NCBI RefSeq assembly: GCF_000005505.3
Contig: NC_016132.3
Location: 52,776,914-52,840,913, forward strand
Source of the DNA: Brachypodium distachyon
Taxonomy: Eukaryota; Streptophyta; Magnoliopsida; Poales; Poaceae
Length of the DNA: 64,000 nucleotides
Direction of reading: 5' to 3'
Every line of letters begins with the position of its first letter. Position 1 is the first letter of the stretch. The notes under the pieces were generated by a model, which was not told where the DNA came from, ran no database searches, and worked only from the letters and a program-made list of their open reading frames with translations. Below are positions 21,863-31,931 of the stretch, piece by piece. A program made the position numbers and the translations under genes.

Positions 21863-23490
21863 TTTTGCTGTAAAACAAATAAGAAAGATCCCGCTCATTT
21901 TTTTTCAGATTCTGGACTAGACTATTAGAGATTTATTAGTTTTAAAATTGCTCAAAATTTGATTTAAAATTTTAAAGATTAGTCTAAAATCCTGCTCCCA
22001 TCCCTCGATGAAACTTGTTTTATTCTCGACCTTCGATGTATGGCAATATTGTCCACCAACAGAAGTGTCCATCCGTGATCCGTCCGTGTACGTGCAGTCC
22101 ACATGTCATGGCTCATCAACAGTGCGGATATCACATTGGCCCGGTGGAATTCATAATTTAGTTGGGGCCACACGCCACATGTCATGGGCGTCGGTGGCTC
22201 GGCGCAACCACGTCCACGTTAATCATACGGAACCAGTTATGCTCTAATCGATTGAGCGGTCAGCTTGTGGGCCTTGTCAATTTTTGGCAAGTTATCAGGG
22301 ACTGCAAAGCACCAAGAGCAGTTCCATTATTTCTTCAGTAATGAAAAGAGTAGCCCTGTTTTGGGCCACAAACGAATGCTGATTATCGTGCACCTGATGC
22401 ACTGCAAGCCAAAGTTTGCAGCAGTGCCAAATCTTTCAAGATAGAGCACGGTCTAACCGAAGAATTTGAGAAGTAAAGAAAAGAGGTCGTTTCGACCAGC
22501 TGAGTTCGTGAGTTGCATTGTCTCGATCGATCGGTTAAACTTGAGCGGAAAAATACCTTTGTGGAGTCTGTTCTCTCTTTTAGAGAAGAGCGTCTAAATG
22601 TTATGGAGTAAATCCATTCTGCTATATCCACCCTTCAAACATCATAAATTGGTGTAGGACAACAGTGTGGTGGCGTGGGCCGCCGCGCGACACGCTCAGG
22701 GTGCAAGACATCTCAACCCGCACTCTCTACCTATCAAGTAACTGCACGCTCTACCCATAGGTCGAGTCTGCTTGCCACGGCGGGGTGGCATCTTCATCGG
22801 CTCAAGTGTCTGGGTGTGTTGTAGCAAACTGCAGGAGGTCGACACGACCGCATGAGGTAGGGATGCGGCAGAAGGCAGGTGGCGTTGTACGGAAAGGGCA
22901 AGACCTCCCAGGGGCACCGACTAAGGCCTTTGTATGGTCGGACCATACTCTGCATTTGCTCTGCCACGTAGCAGCCGGAAACACCGATCCTTAAAACCGA
23001 AATTCTCACAGCGTGTATGCGTCGGACCATACTTTGGAGTAGGACCCACCCATGATTAGAAAACTCCGTCCGTCCAGAATGCTCTACTTCCTTCGCGCGA
23101 TATTTTCTCCCTACCCGTATCATCCCCAATCTCAGGCGGCGTACTCCTCTTTCTCAAATCTCTCTGGTTTTTTCTCTTCCACTTCCCCATACGGATCTAG
23201 CCTCCTAGAGAGTTGCCTGAAACTTGGGATTTTGAGGAGAACCAACTGAGGGAGGTGAGTCTCCGGCGGCGGTTTGGGAGGAGAGCCGCCCTATGCGGGC
23301 GTCCACGCAGCGATGAGAGGGAGAGAGATCGACATGGGCAGAAACTCGAATTGAATTTAGGAATTTACAAAGTGAATTACAAAATTATACAATAGGCATG
23401 GTAAAAGCACATAAATTAAGGGTACAATGAATTATAGAAAGGCACAATAAGACGCATAATTTAAAGCTACAATGATATGAATTTAAATAT
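21863..23490. other. Intergenic, 3' side of the Harbinger relic
   Basis: No gene recognised. Part of 23,000-23,490 may belong to the Harbinger element, but I could not find its terminal inverted repeat. ORFs at 22,700-23,130 show no features. Confidence 0.4.
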
Positions 23491-23678
23491 TCTAAGCTTC
23501 ATTATCTCCAAAGCGCTGCCAGATATGCTCCACCAAGTCATCATTGAGACGACGATGTATTGCACGATCTCTTATATTTTCTCCCGCTTCAAGTACTGCT
23601 GCAAATGCATTAACTGGCCCAAGTCCAAATCCAATCAATGGTGTGGGTGTAATTCCTTGATCATAGTCATAGTCATGG

Positions 23679-24510
23679 TGTCGGAGCACGGTCTCCGGCA
23701 CCGGGGATGCCGAGCAGCCCCTTTTTGGTTCGGTGGAGGGCGAGGTGATCGCTCCGGCGATCGCCGGCGTGGCGATGGACACGAAGTGTAGACACAAGAG
23801 ATTTTTACCCAGGTTCGGCCACCCAGAGGTGTAATACCCTACGTCCTGCTCTGAGTTATATTCACAAGTTTGAGTGCGTACAGATCACCCGGGAGATTCT
23901 CGGGTTGGCTACTTAGTGTGATCGTTGTGTTATGTTCTACTCACTCAGGTTCCAACTGAGCTCAACCATTTGACCGGTGGCATTGGCCCTCTTTTTATAG
24001 ACAAGGGGATACCACAGGTGTCTATGCATGCAACGTGACACGTCCCCTAGATGCGTGTCACGGCCGCATGGAATACAATTTTACTCATCCGCGCTGGACG
24101 CCATGCAGCGCCCAGTCCACTGTACACGGTACAAAAAATAGTTCGTAGGGTAGTCGCCCTAGCCTTGCTCAACAAGCCTAGGCCTGCCGATAAGACTCCT
24201 GTTGGTGCATTAAATGCACTGCGCCTGCCGTCTTGTCCTGTCTTCACTGTTCTGCGGGTCCCGCCTGCATGCCCGAGCGCGGGTTGCTGGGGTGCACCTT
24301 CCCGGCTAGCGCACCTGCTAGTTACCCGGAGGCGTTCCTTCGGCTTCCCGGGACCGGAGTTCCCGAGAGCATCTTGTACTCGGCCCTTAGCTTTAGCTTC
24401 GCTAGGGGTCGTCTCCTCGAGGCAGGCTTCCCGGGCTCGCCGCTTCCCGGGAGTCCTTCCTGATGGGGCTCCGTCACTGACGACCCACGCGTTCCGTATT
24501 AGTGGGACCC
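23679..24510 (-). mobile_element. Solo LTR of a Gypsy retrotransposon inside the transposase
   Basis: A 5-bp direct repeat CATGG flanks it (23674-23678 and 24511-24515). On the minus strand it ends CCGACA and carries a TATAAAAAG promoter and the grass Gypsy LTR stretch GACGTAGGGTATTACACC with CCGAACCTGGGTAAA. No gag-pol or second LTR is present, so it is a solo LTR formed by LTR-LTR recombination. The expected TG at its 5' end is shared with, or lost into, the flanking CCATG, so that boundary is uncertain by about 2 bp. The insertion is younger than the transposase. Confidence 0.75.
23991..23999 (-). promoter_or_regulatory. TATA box of the solo LTR
   Basis: TATAAAAAG on the minus strand sits in the conserved context CTTGTCTATAAAAAGAGGG typical of grass LTR promoters. 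It fixes the LTR orientation and points toward the transposase C-terminal piece. Confidence 0.6.
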
Positions 24511-26149
24511 CATGGGCCACTGGTACGACACATAGCGAACCCCATAAGAATCCCTCTCATCCTCAACGATCATGTTATGCAATATAATACATGTGTACAT
24601 GATCTCAGCAGGTGTTTCTTCTTGCCACACACGTGCTGGAGTCCGCACGACGGCAAAACGAGCTTGCAAAACACCAAAAGCACGCTCTACATCTTTTCTG
24701 ATGCTTTCTTGTTTCTGTGCAAATAGTCTGTGCTTGTCACTTTGAGGTAAGGGTATTGTTTTCACGAAGGTTGCCCACTCTGGGTAAATTCCATCTGCTA
24801 GTTAGTAACCCAAATTATAATCTTTGCCATTGACCACACATATTGAACCTCCGGAGCTCTGCCTTGTTGTACTTGTGTGAACAAACTTGATTGGTGTAAG
24901 ACATTGATATCATTGTTTGATCCAGCAACACCAAAAAATGCATGCCATATCCATAGATCATGGGAGGCAACAACTTCGAGCATGACGGTGGACACTCCAT
25001 GGTCACCACGAGTATATTTTCCTTTCCATGCCACCGGACAATTTTTCCATTGCCAATGCATGCAATCAAGACTTCCTAGCATGCCAGGAAAGCCACGAGC
25101 CTCTCCTACATGAAGTAGTTTTTGTGTATCTTCATTAGTGGGTCTTCGTAGATACTTCTCCCCAAACTCTGCCATCACGCCTCTACAGAACTTGGTCAAG
25201 CACTCAATAATTGTGCTTTTAGCCATTCTCATGCTCTCATCCCACATATCCGCGGGGGTTCCATATGCCAGCATTCGCATGGCAACAGTGCATTTGTGCA
25301 AGGATGAAAAACCAAGCTTGCCAAATGCATCACACTTTTGGGTGAAATATGGATCCCAATCACTTAAAAGCACAGTATGTAGAAATAGGTGCTTTCTCAT
25401 GCGATACCTGCGACGAAACTATTTATCATCATAGACTGGATTGTCGCAGAAGTAATCATCCAACAACCGATGATGAGTAGCTTCACGATCTCTTTCAATG
25501 TGTCTTCGAGGGAAATGCCTGTGCTGATTAGATGCTCCTGCCTCTTGAGCTTGAATCTGGGCTCGAATTTGTGCTTCAATCTGCGCCTCTTCTGGATTAT
25601 TCATGAAGTCCCAAAAGAATCCATTGATGCTTGTATAGGTGATAGAGTCATTGGGAATATCAGAGTTTGGATTTGAGTTTGTGGACATCTTTCCTACTGA
25701 GATGGTTGGTGGCTGATGAAGTAGTGTACTGGGGCTTGTGTGTCCAGAATGGCCCCTCCCCCTCTATTTGTAGATGAGAGTCTCCAACAGCTAGTTTCCA
25801 ACGGCTAGTTTTCAACAACTAGTTGTCTTATTTCATATTTTATTTTTTCCAGAAGTTATCTTGCAATGTTTGCTTCATTTATTTGGCTCATGCTGTATGC
25901 AATTAGGTATTTCTTTTATATTGAAAATAATGACCAATCCAATACATAATATCAGAAGTTACAATTTATTCATGCTATAGAACAACTTCATGCTACCTAT
26001 GTTACACTTAAACTACAAGACATAAAAAGTAGTACACTAAGTCATACAGGTAGGAAAGATACAATGTTTTTCCTAATTATCTCCAATGGCCAAATCCTTA
26101 GCTAAGTGATCAAGCAAGCGTTCATGTCGAGCCTTTTGAGCTTCAGTGT

Positions 26150-27389
26150 AGTGTGAAGAGTCTTTATCACTCCATGTATTTGCTCAGTTTTTCATTATTT
26201 GTCCTCTCTCATTTCTGCTCCAGCTCTCTCTTTTTCAGCTACCGCTCGATCTCTTTCAGCTTCTGCTTGAATAAACGTTGCTTCTGCCATTTTTTCAGCT
26301 GCAATGGATTTTCGAAGCTGAAGATCATTGAATAGTTGCACACTGTCATTCAGAAGATTGCGAGGTTGATTTATCTTTTCCCTTCCTCTGCGCCTTGGCT
26401 GAATTTTGTCCTTGCGGTTGGGGAATTTCTACAGGATCATCATCGTGGTCTTCATTTGGAGGAGAGTAAGCTCCTGAGGCATTTAACTTGTTTCTTTTGT
26501 TCATCTCTTCACGCCCAAAAACTCTTTTCCATTTGTTCTGGTCTTTCACAGCTTTCCACCAATGTTCTAATGCAAAAGGCCTCTTAGTTTTCATAAGTTT
26601 CATGTAGGCTGCACGCGTACGATCCATAAGTTGATCATCACTCTATCCACTAGAATATGTGTTCTTCTAAACATTCCAACATCCATTGAACTTTGAAACT
26701 AGTTGGCTGTTTGTGGCCCAGTGAGTTTTCAATTGTGCAGCTGTTCTTCTCTCCTTTTCTGTTGAATTCTTGTTGTAATCTGCTACAACTTGCTTCCAAT
26801 AGCTCTCCGCTTTCTTGCTATTGCCATCAATTGGATCATTAGAATTCTGCAGCCATGCACTAATTAACCGTATATTCTCTTGTTCACTCCACTTACGACG
26901 CTCTCCTTTCTTTTCACTAGCTTCGAGACTACTCTCACTAGATTCTTCAATGCCTACAGGTTGTGATGCTGGTGTACCTTGTGACATGGACATGGGAGAT
27001 GGTGATCCCATTGGACTACTTCCTTTAGGAGCTCCAAAGAAGCCCATTGATGCAGCAGGAGATCCATACACTCCCTGTGGGTATTGACCCACGTTACCTT
27101 GGTAACAACCTTGATAATTTGGTGTTGATGGCACTTGATGAAAGATTGATTGAGCTCCATATGGGTTGTAGGGTGGTGGGTACAAAGGGCGAAAACTTGG
27201 GTTAAACTGTTGGTGTGGATGATTCATGGGAAAATAAGATGTTGGGTAATATTGGTGTTGGTTGTTTGGATCTTCTGATGGTGGGTAATTTTGGTGGTGC
27301 TCGTTGTTTGGATTTTGTGATTCTGCGCCCAAGTTGGAGGTGAGCATGTTGGTGAAACTAGAGGAGGAAGAGTGCTCCATGGCTAGCAA
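26150..27389 (-). pseudogene. PIF/Harbinger ORF1: Myb/SANT-like protein, broken
   Basis: Starts MEHSSSSSF at 27380 or the Met at 27389. A Pro/Asn/Gln/His-rich N-terminus is followed by a trihelix-like SANT domain (RRKWSEQENIRLISAWLQNS to TAAQLKTHWATNSQLVSKFN). Two in-frame stops follow, TAG at 26669-26667 and another 8 codons later. The frame then continues through SDDQLMDRTRAAYMKLMK and FALEHWWKAVKDQNKW. A frameshift near 26,375 moves the C-terminal helix (LLNDSVQLFNDLQLRKSIAA) into another frame that runs to about 26,150. In Pong-like elements this protein binds DNA and helps the transposase. Same strand and upstream of the transposase, as expected. Confidence 0.85.
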
Positions 27390-28645
27390 GCAGATCTTTT
27401 GGCGATGTTGAAGAAGAGGAGTGCTCCAGTTTGGGTTTTATATTGTACATTGATACGACGGTCATGAATAATATTGTATTTTTTTTATTTGGGCAGAAAA
27501 AATGTGCTGTAAACAACCAACGGTCATATTTTTTAATGTGTCTTGATCGGTGAAGGAATTGCCGTGGTGAAATTGGCCAATACTAGTAGCTGGGCATGAA
27601 AGCAACCGTTATCGGTTGGTATGGTGGGGCCATGTAATACATTTTTTTATTGTGCTGTGTGAAGTTTGCATGGTACATATCTATTGACCGATCCATGTTT
27701 TTAAAAGTTTGCACCGGCTTGCTCCCGTGGCATGAACCGATCCATACGAAAAAAAGCGGTCCGCTCCGTACACGGAGAAAAGGCCTAAGGCAGGTGAGCA
27801 TCGAACACATTTTTCTCGAGCAGAATATATTTTAAGCCTGTTTGGAACATGGTTTGTGCTTTCGCTATTGGACACAATGTTTGGTCCACGACGCTCCACG
27901 TAAGGCTTCCGTCATTATAGGGTGCTCCTTTCATCAAAGCGAAAAATCCAGCCGAACCTTCTCCACGGTTCCCACAGATAACACGAGCATTTTCGTGCCG
28001 GAAGCTGGAACATCCAATCTCACGCTGCTACGAATTCTCGGTCTCATCCATTCCGGTGCTTACCAAATCCACCGAGCCTTTGACGAGATTGTGGATTGTT
28101 CGACTCGGTGCTGCTAGCCTAGACGTCGCCAGGAAACGTGTCACGACTCACGAGCCCGTACGTCAGGGCCCAAGCGAACCCCAGCCCAAACCAAAGCCAG
28201 GGCAGAGGCGACCACAAACCGTCCGTGGCCCCACGAGCCAGCCAGCAGCACACGCGACATCCAATCCATCCAGCCCAGCCGGAGCCAGTAGTTTCCCCCA
28301 CCGCCCTGCGCCTCCCGAGAATCCAAAGTTGTACTACTTGGGTAACACACCACACCACACCACACCAGCCTCCTCGGAGAAAATCTTACTCGCATCGCAA
28401 GACAACTCCTCCTTCTACTACTCTTGCCCCATCCCGCCGCCTCCGTCTTCCCTTGGTTTTGGTTGTTCGTTCCCCTCCTTGCTTCTCCGGGAGGGAAGGA
28501 AGCCGGCCTCCCACCCTTCGCAAAAGCCACGCGCCACCAACCTCCTTCCTTTCCCTTCCCTCCGCGCGTCGCTTTCGGCTTTTTGGGGCAACCGAATCGG
28601 TGGGTCGGGCGGGGGGCGGGCCATAAAAGCGCTGGGCCGGCGGTG
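27390..28645. other. Upstream of Harbinger ORF1, then BAG promoter and 5' UTR
   Basis: The Harbinger 5' end should lie in the left part, but I found no terminal inverted repeat. CCTGTTTGGAACATGG at 27838 is only suggestive. From about 28,140 the DNA becomes C/T-rich with a CACCA run at 28350-28366, fitting a BAG promoter or 5' UTR. Long frames here (28141-28812 minus and others) are composition artefacts. Confidence 0.45.
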
Positions 28646-31156
28646 ATGGGTGGCGGCAGATCGGGCGCGAGGGAGGCCGAGGAGGGCGATTGGGAGGTAC
28701 GGCCTGGCGGGATGCTGGTGCAGCGCAGGGACGGCGACGACGGCCCCGCCGTCAGGCTCAGGGTCTCCCACGGCCCCACGTTGCGCGACGTCCTCGTGCC
28801 GGCGCAGGCCACCTTCGGTACGTCCGCCGCCTCTCTGATCCGACGCCCCCGCGATTAGTAACCACGGTCAGCTTGTTAGTGTTGAGATGATACGTAGGAA
28901 GGGAGATGTCTCGTGATCGGCTCCGATTTGAGATGTGGCCGTGCTGCGATGCTCGCCCGGCAAGTGCGTGGCGAATTGCCGTCCACAACTACGCCGCTGG
29001 CCGGCTGTTGTCGTATTGTTTAGTTGCATTGAGCTTGGATTTTGACCGGTCAACTGGCAATTTTGTGAAGTAGTACTTGCACGAAATCACATAATTCTTG
29101 TTTTCTAGGGATCAGATTGTTGACCAAGCAAGCATGGAACATAAATCCCTGCATGCAAAGTTTTTTAGCAGAGACAACTGCACATGTATCCTGGGCTTGC
29201 TATGCAACTACTAATCTTGCACTGTGCCAAGTAGAGTAGTTGACGTACATTGGTGCATGACCTGTTTCACCTTGCTACAATGCAGAGCAATCAGTCATGT
29301 AGTCCCATTCGCTCATCATTAGGGACACAATTAACTATTGATTTACTGTTGCATTATACTCAACTGTTCAGTTATTATGATCGATAGGGACTTGTCGGTC
29401 CTTGGGTTGAGTAGTTGGAGTAACATCCAATCCATTTGCTTGAACGAGCTTATTCTAGTAATAGAGTGGTTGAAACTAATCTCAATTTTGTATAAAGGTG
29501 AACTGAAGAGGGTCCTTTCCCAAGCCACTGGCTTGGAGCCTGAGAGGCAGAGGCTCTTCTTCCGTGGGAAGGAGAAGAGTGATGATGACTTCCTGCACGC
29601 AGCAGGGGCCAAGGATGGATCAAAGCTGCTTCTGCTTGAGAAACATATCCCTGCCAATGTGGAGCAGAAGGTCGAGCCAGTTATGATGGATGAGAGCATG
29701 ATGAGGGCTTGTGAGGCTGTTGTGCGTGTCAGATCTGAAGTTGACAAGCTCTCTGCTAAGGTGAAGGAACAATACTTGACCCACTTGGTTGTATTACATC
29801 GTTGCTTCATGTATCACTGTATTAATGCATCTATTTGGGTTTTTTTCTATGATAGGTGTGTGATTTGGAGAAGAGCGTGCTTGCAGGGAGAAAGGTTGAG
29901 GATAAAGAATTCGTTGTCTTGACGGAGCTGCTTATGGTGCAGCTGCTGAAACTCGATGGCATAGAAGCAGAGGGAGAAGCAAGGGCACAGAGGAAGGCTG
30001 AGGTACGATGGTCACTGTTACTTTTAGAACCTGATTAATCCTGAGTTGTCACAAATACATGCTTAAGTATAAACATTGATAGGGACTAAAACACTTGAGA
30101 TGCAAGTCAAGACTCGAGATAGATTATTTCAGTTATATATTATCCATCGCATTTTCTTGCTCAATTTTTTTTCCCCATTCTATTTGATTCAAATGAAAAG
30201 TAGTACTCCCTCCGACCCATATTACTAGTCTCAAATTTGCCCAAATATGGATGTATCTATGTTTAAAAAGCATGTAGATACATGTAATATTTCGACAAGT
30301 AATTCCGGTCGGAGGGAGTATTACATTATTCCTGCCAGTGTGCGTTGCTACGGACTAAGAAAATTTGTTTAAAAAGAATGGTGTACTGTTATCTATCTTA
30401 GATCATATAATCCATATTCGTTCCCGTCTCAATGATTTGTGCTAAATCAACAAGTGATGGAAACACCATTTGACAAACAAGTGATGTAAACAAAATGAAG
30501 TGACACAATCTGAAGGTGACGGATCCCGCCACCAATTGAGTCTTTTATAGGAGTGAAGATAAGTGATACAAGAGATGCTAATAGTCCAGTACCAAGTACA
30601 TCATGATGTTTTGCACAGTTAAAACATATCTATCCTGACGTTGGAGATTTTCTCATACCAGGCAAACCAATATCTGTAATGATACAATATGTGAGTCGCG
30701 CTTATAGGACCGTAGGTTGTAAGTCTTGATAGAACATATGTGGAACATTTGCCATTCGAATCGCATGTTAGTAGCTTCTCAGCTATGTTGAATGAAATCT
30801 TCAACGCTCTCACCAGAAAAGGATGCCTCTGATTCTTCATTCAAGAGTATTTCTATATCTTTAGTTATTCTGGAGGTTTTATCTAACTGTAAGATTATTT
30901 TGTGTACATTAGCATCGCAGAAATGATAACTCATACAATGTTGTGTTGAATTTTCTAGGTGCGCCGAGTTCAAAATCTTGTTGAAACCTTGGACAAGCTG
31001 AAGGCAAGGAATGCAAACCCTTTCAGTGATAGCAACAAATCTGTTTCCGTGACAACACAGTGGGAGACATTCGACAACGGCATGGGCAGCTTAAATGCGC
31101 CACCACCGCGGTTTTCTTCTACTCAAAATGACACTGACTGGGAGCAGTTCGACTAG
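28646..31156 (+). CDS. BAG family co-chaperone with ubiquitin-like domain
   Basis: Exons are 28646-28817, 29498-29760, 29856-30002 and 30959-31156, GT-AG and in frame, giving 259 aa. The N-terminus is Gly/Arg-rich. A ubiquitin-like fold covers about 35-108 (VRLRVSHGPTLRDVLVPAQA, LKRVLSQATGLEPERQRLFF). The BAG domain is at about 127-206, with its helices carrying CEAVVRVRSEVDKLSAKV, LLMVQLLKLDGIEAEGE and RVQNLVETLDKLKA. BAG domains bind the Hsp70/Hsc70 ATPase domain and promote nucleotide exchange; the ubiquitin-like part may link to the proteasome. This architecture matches plant BAG1-4. The C-terminal tail is acidic/aromatic (DTDWEQFD). A Stowaway lies in intron 3. Confidence 0.93.
30206..30318. 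mobile_element. Stowaway MITE (113 bp) in BAG intron 3
   Basis: TA at 30204-30205 and 30319-30320. Ends are CTCCCTCCGACCCATATTAC and AATTCCGGTCGGAGGGAG. The core is shared with 14002-14113 and 44609-44718 (ATGGATGTATCTATGTTTAA, ACATGTAATATTTCGACAAG). Confidence 0.9.
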
Positions 31157-31931
31157 CATCAGATTCTACTTTCTCAATGTATGGTATAACTTGTGAGATC
31201 GGTTCGTGTGAAGCCTTTTCACAGGCATGAAGCTGTTGTGTACATGTATGAAGTTTGATGTCTCTTGCTACATCATTGCCTGTGAGGTGTCACGAGACGA
31301 TTCAGGTGAATTGTTTTGTTGCTATGCTTTTAGGTTTTCAGTCTGCTGTTGCCATGGCTACTCCATTGCCTGACAAACTTTGCTCCGCTAAGAGTACCTT
31401 AATTTCAATCATGTGCCACGCTTCGTGTTGTGCTTGTGTAAAAATATACAGAGACAGGCCTGAAGTCATGCTATGCTTCAGGACGACTATGTTAGGCAAG
31501 AACCGAGTCGAGATCTGCTTACAAAAGCCAACTATGAATCTCTTGTTTATGTAACATGCAGTTCACCTTACGTTTCATCTGCTTTCGGTTAATTGATTCC
31601 ATCTGCTCGTAGTTTATCAGCAGCTAAAGGACAAATAGTAACTGAACATGTCCCGCTAGCTCGCCGCGCTCTACTACTGAACAGATTATCTACTGTTTTT
31701 GTTCCTGTCCGCGCTGCTGCAGGAGCTGACCCTCGTTAGGAGATTACTTTGCATGCCCAAATTTGTGATGCAGCCGACAGAGGACACTTCTTTTCTTACG
31801 TGTAAGCAACTAAGCACCCATTCACAACATATTTTTCCCCACGACTTGTTGATAATCATCTACATGTAGGAACTCATAGTGATTTTGTTTTTTCGATTGC
31901 AAGAACGATGAACACTGCACAGACCACCTCA
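31157..31931. other. 3' flanks of the convergent BAG and kinase genes
   Basis: BAG (+) and the farnesol/phytol kinase gene (-) end 775 bp apart. The stretch should hold both 3' UTRs. No independent gene is seen; the 99-aa frame at 31255-31554 has no features. Confidence 0.6.

Larger units (their letters stand above)
23492..25688 (-). pseudogene. PIF/Harbinger (Pong-like) transposase, broken and interrupted by an LTR
   Basis: Read from 25688 down. The N-terminal part runs to an in-frame TAG at 25421-25419, then the same frame continues (FRRRYRMRKHLF). Catalytic motifs are visible: first Asp in GSLDCMHWQWKNCP, second Asp in GSNNDINVLHQSSLF, and the Glu in ERAFGVLQARFAVV. A frameshift near VQYVWSMAK (about 24,840) and another stop (TAA in the GYYLADG motif) follow. 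The frame then runs to about 24,516, where an 832-bp insert starts. The true C-terminus (RDRAIHRRLNDDLVEHIWQR) resumes at about 23,673 and stops at 23492. Reading frames on the two sides of the insert also differ. The family cuts and pastes DNA with a DDE nuclease. This copy is not functional. Confidence 0.9.

Noticed and set aside
24051..24587. 178-aa plus-strand frame
   Set aside because: Lies inside the solo LTR and crosses its boundary; not a gene.
27830..27860. Harbinger terminal inverted repeat (CCTGTTTGGAACATGG)
   Set aside because: No matching inverted copy found on the far side of the transposase and no TTA/TAA duplication.
28141..28812. 223-aa minus-strand frame at the BAG promoter
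   Set aside because: Overlaps BAG exon 1 and a C/T-rich leader; no domain.
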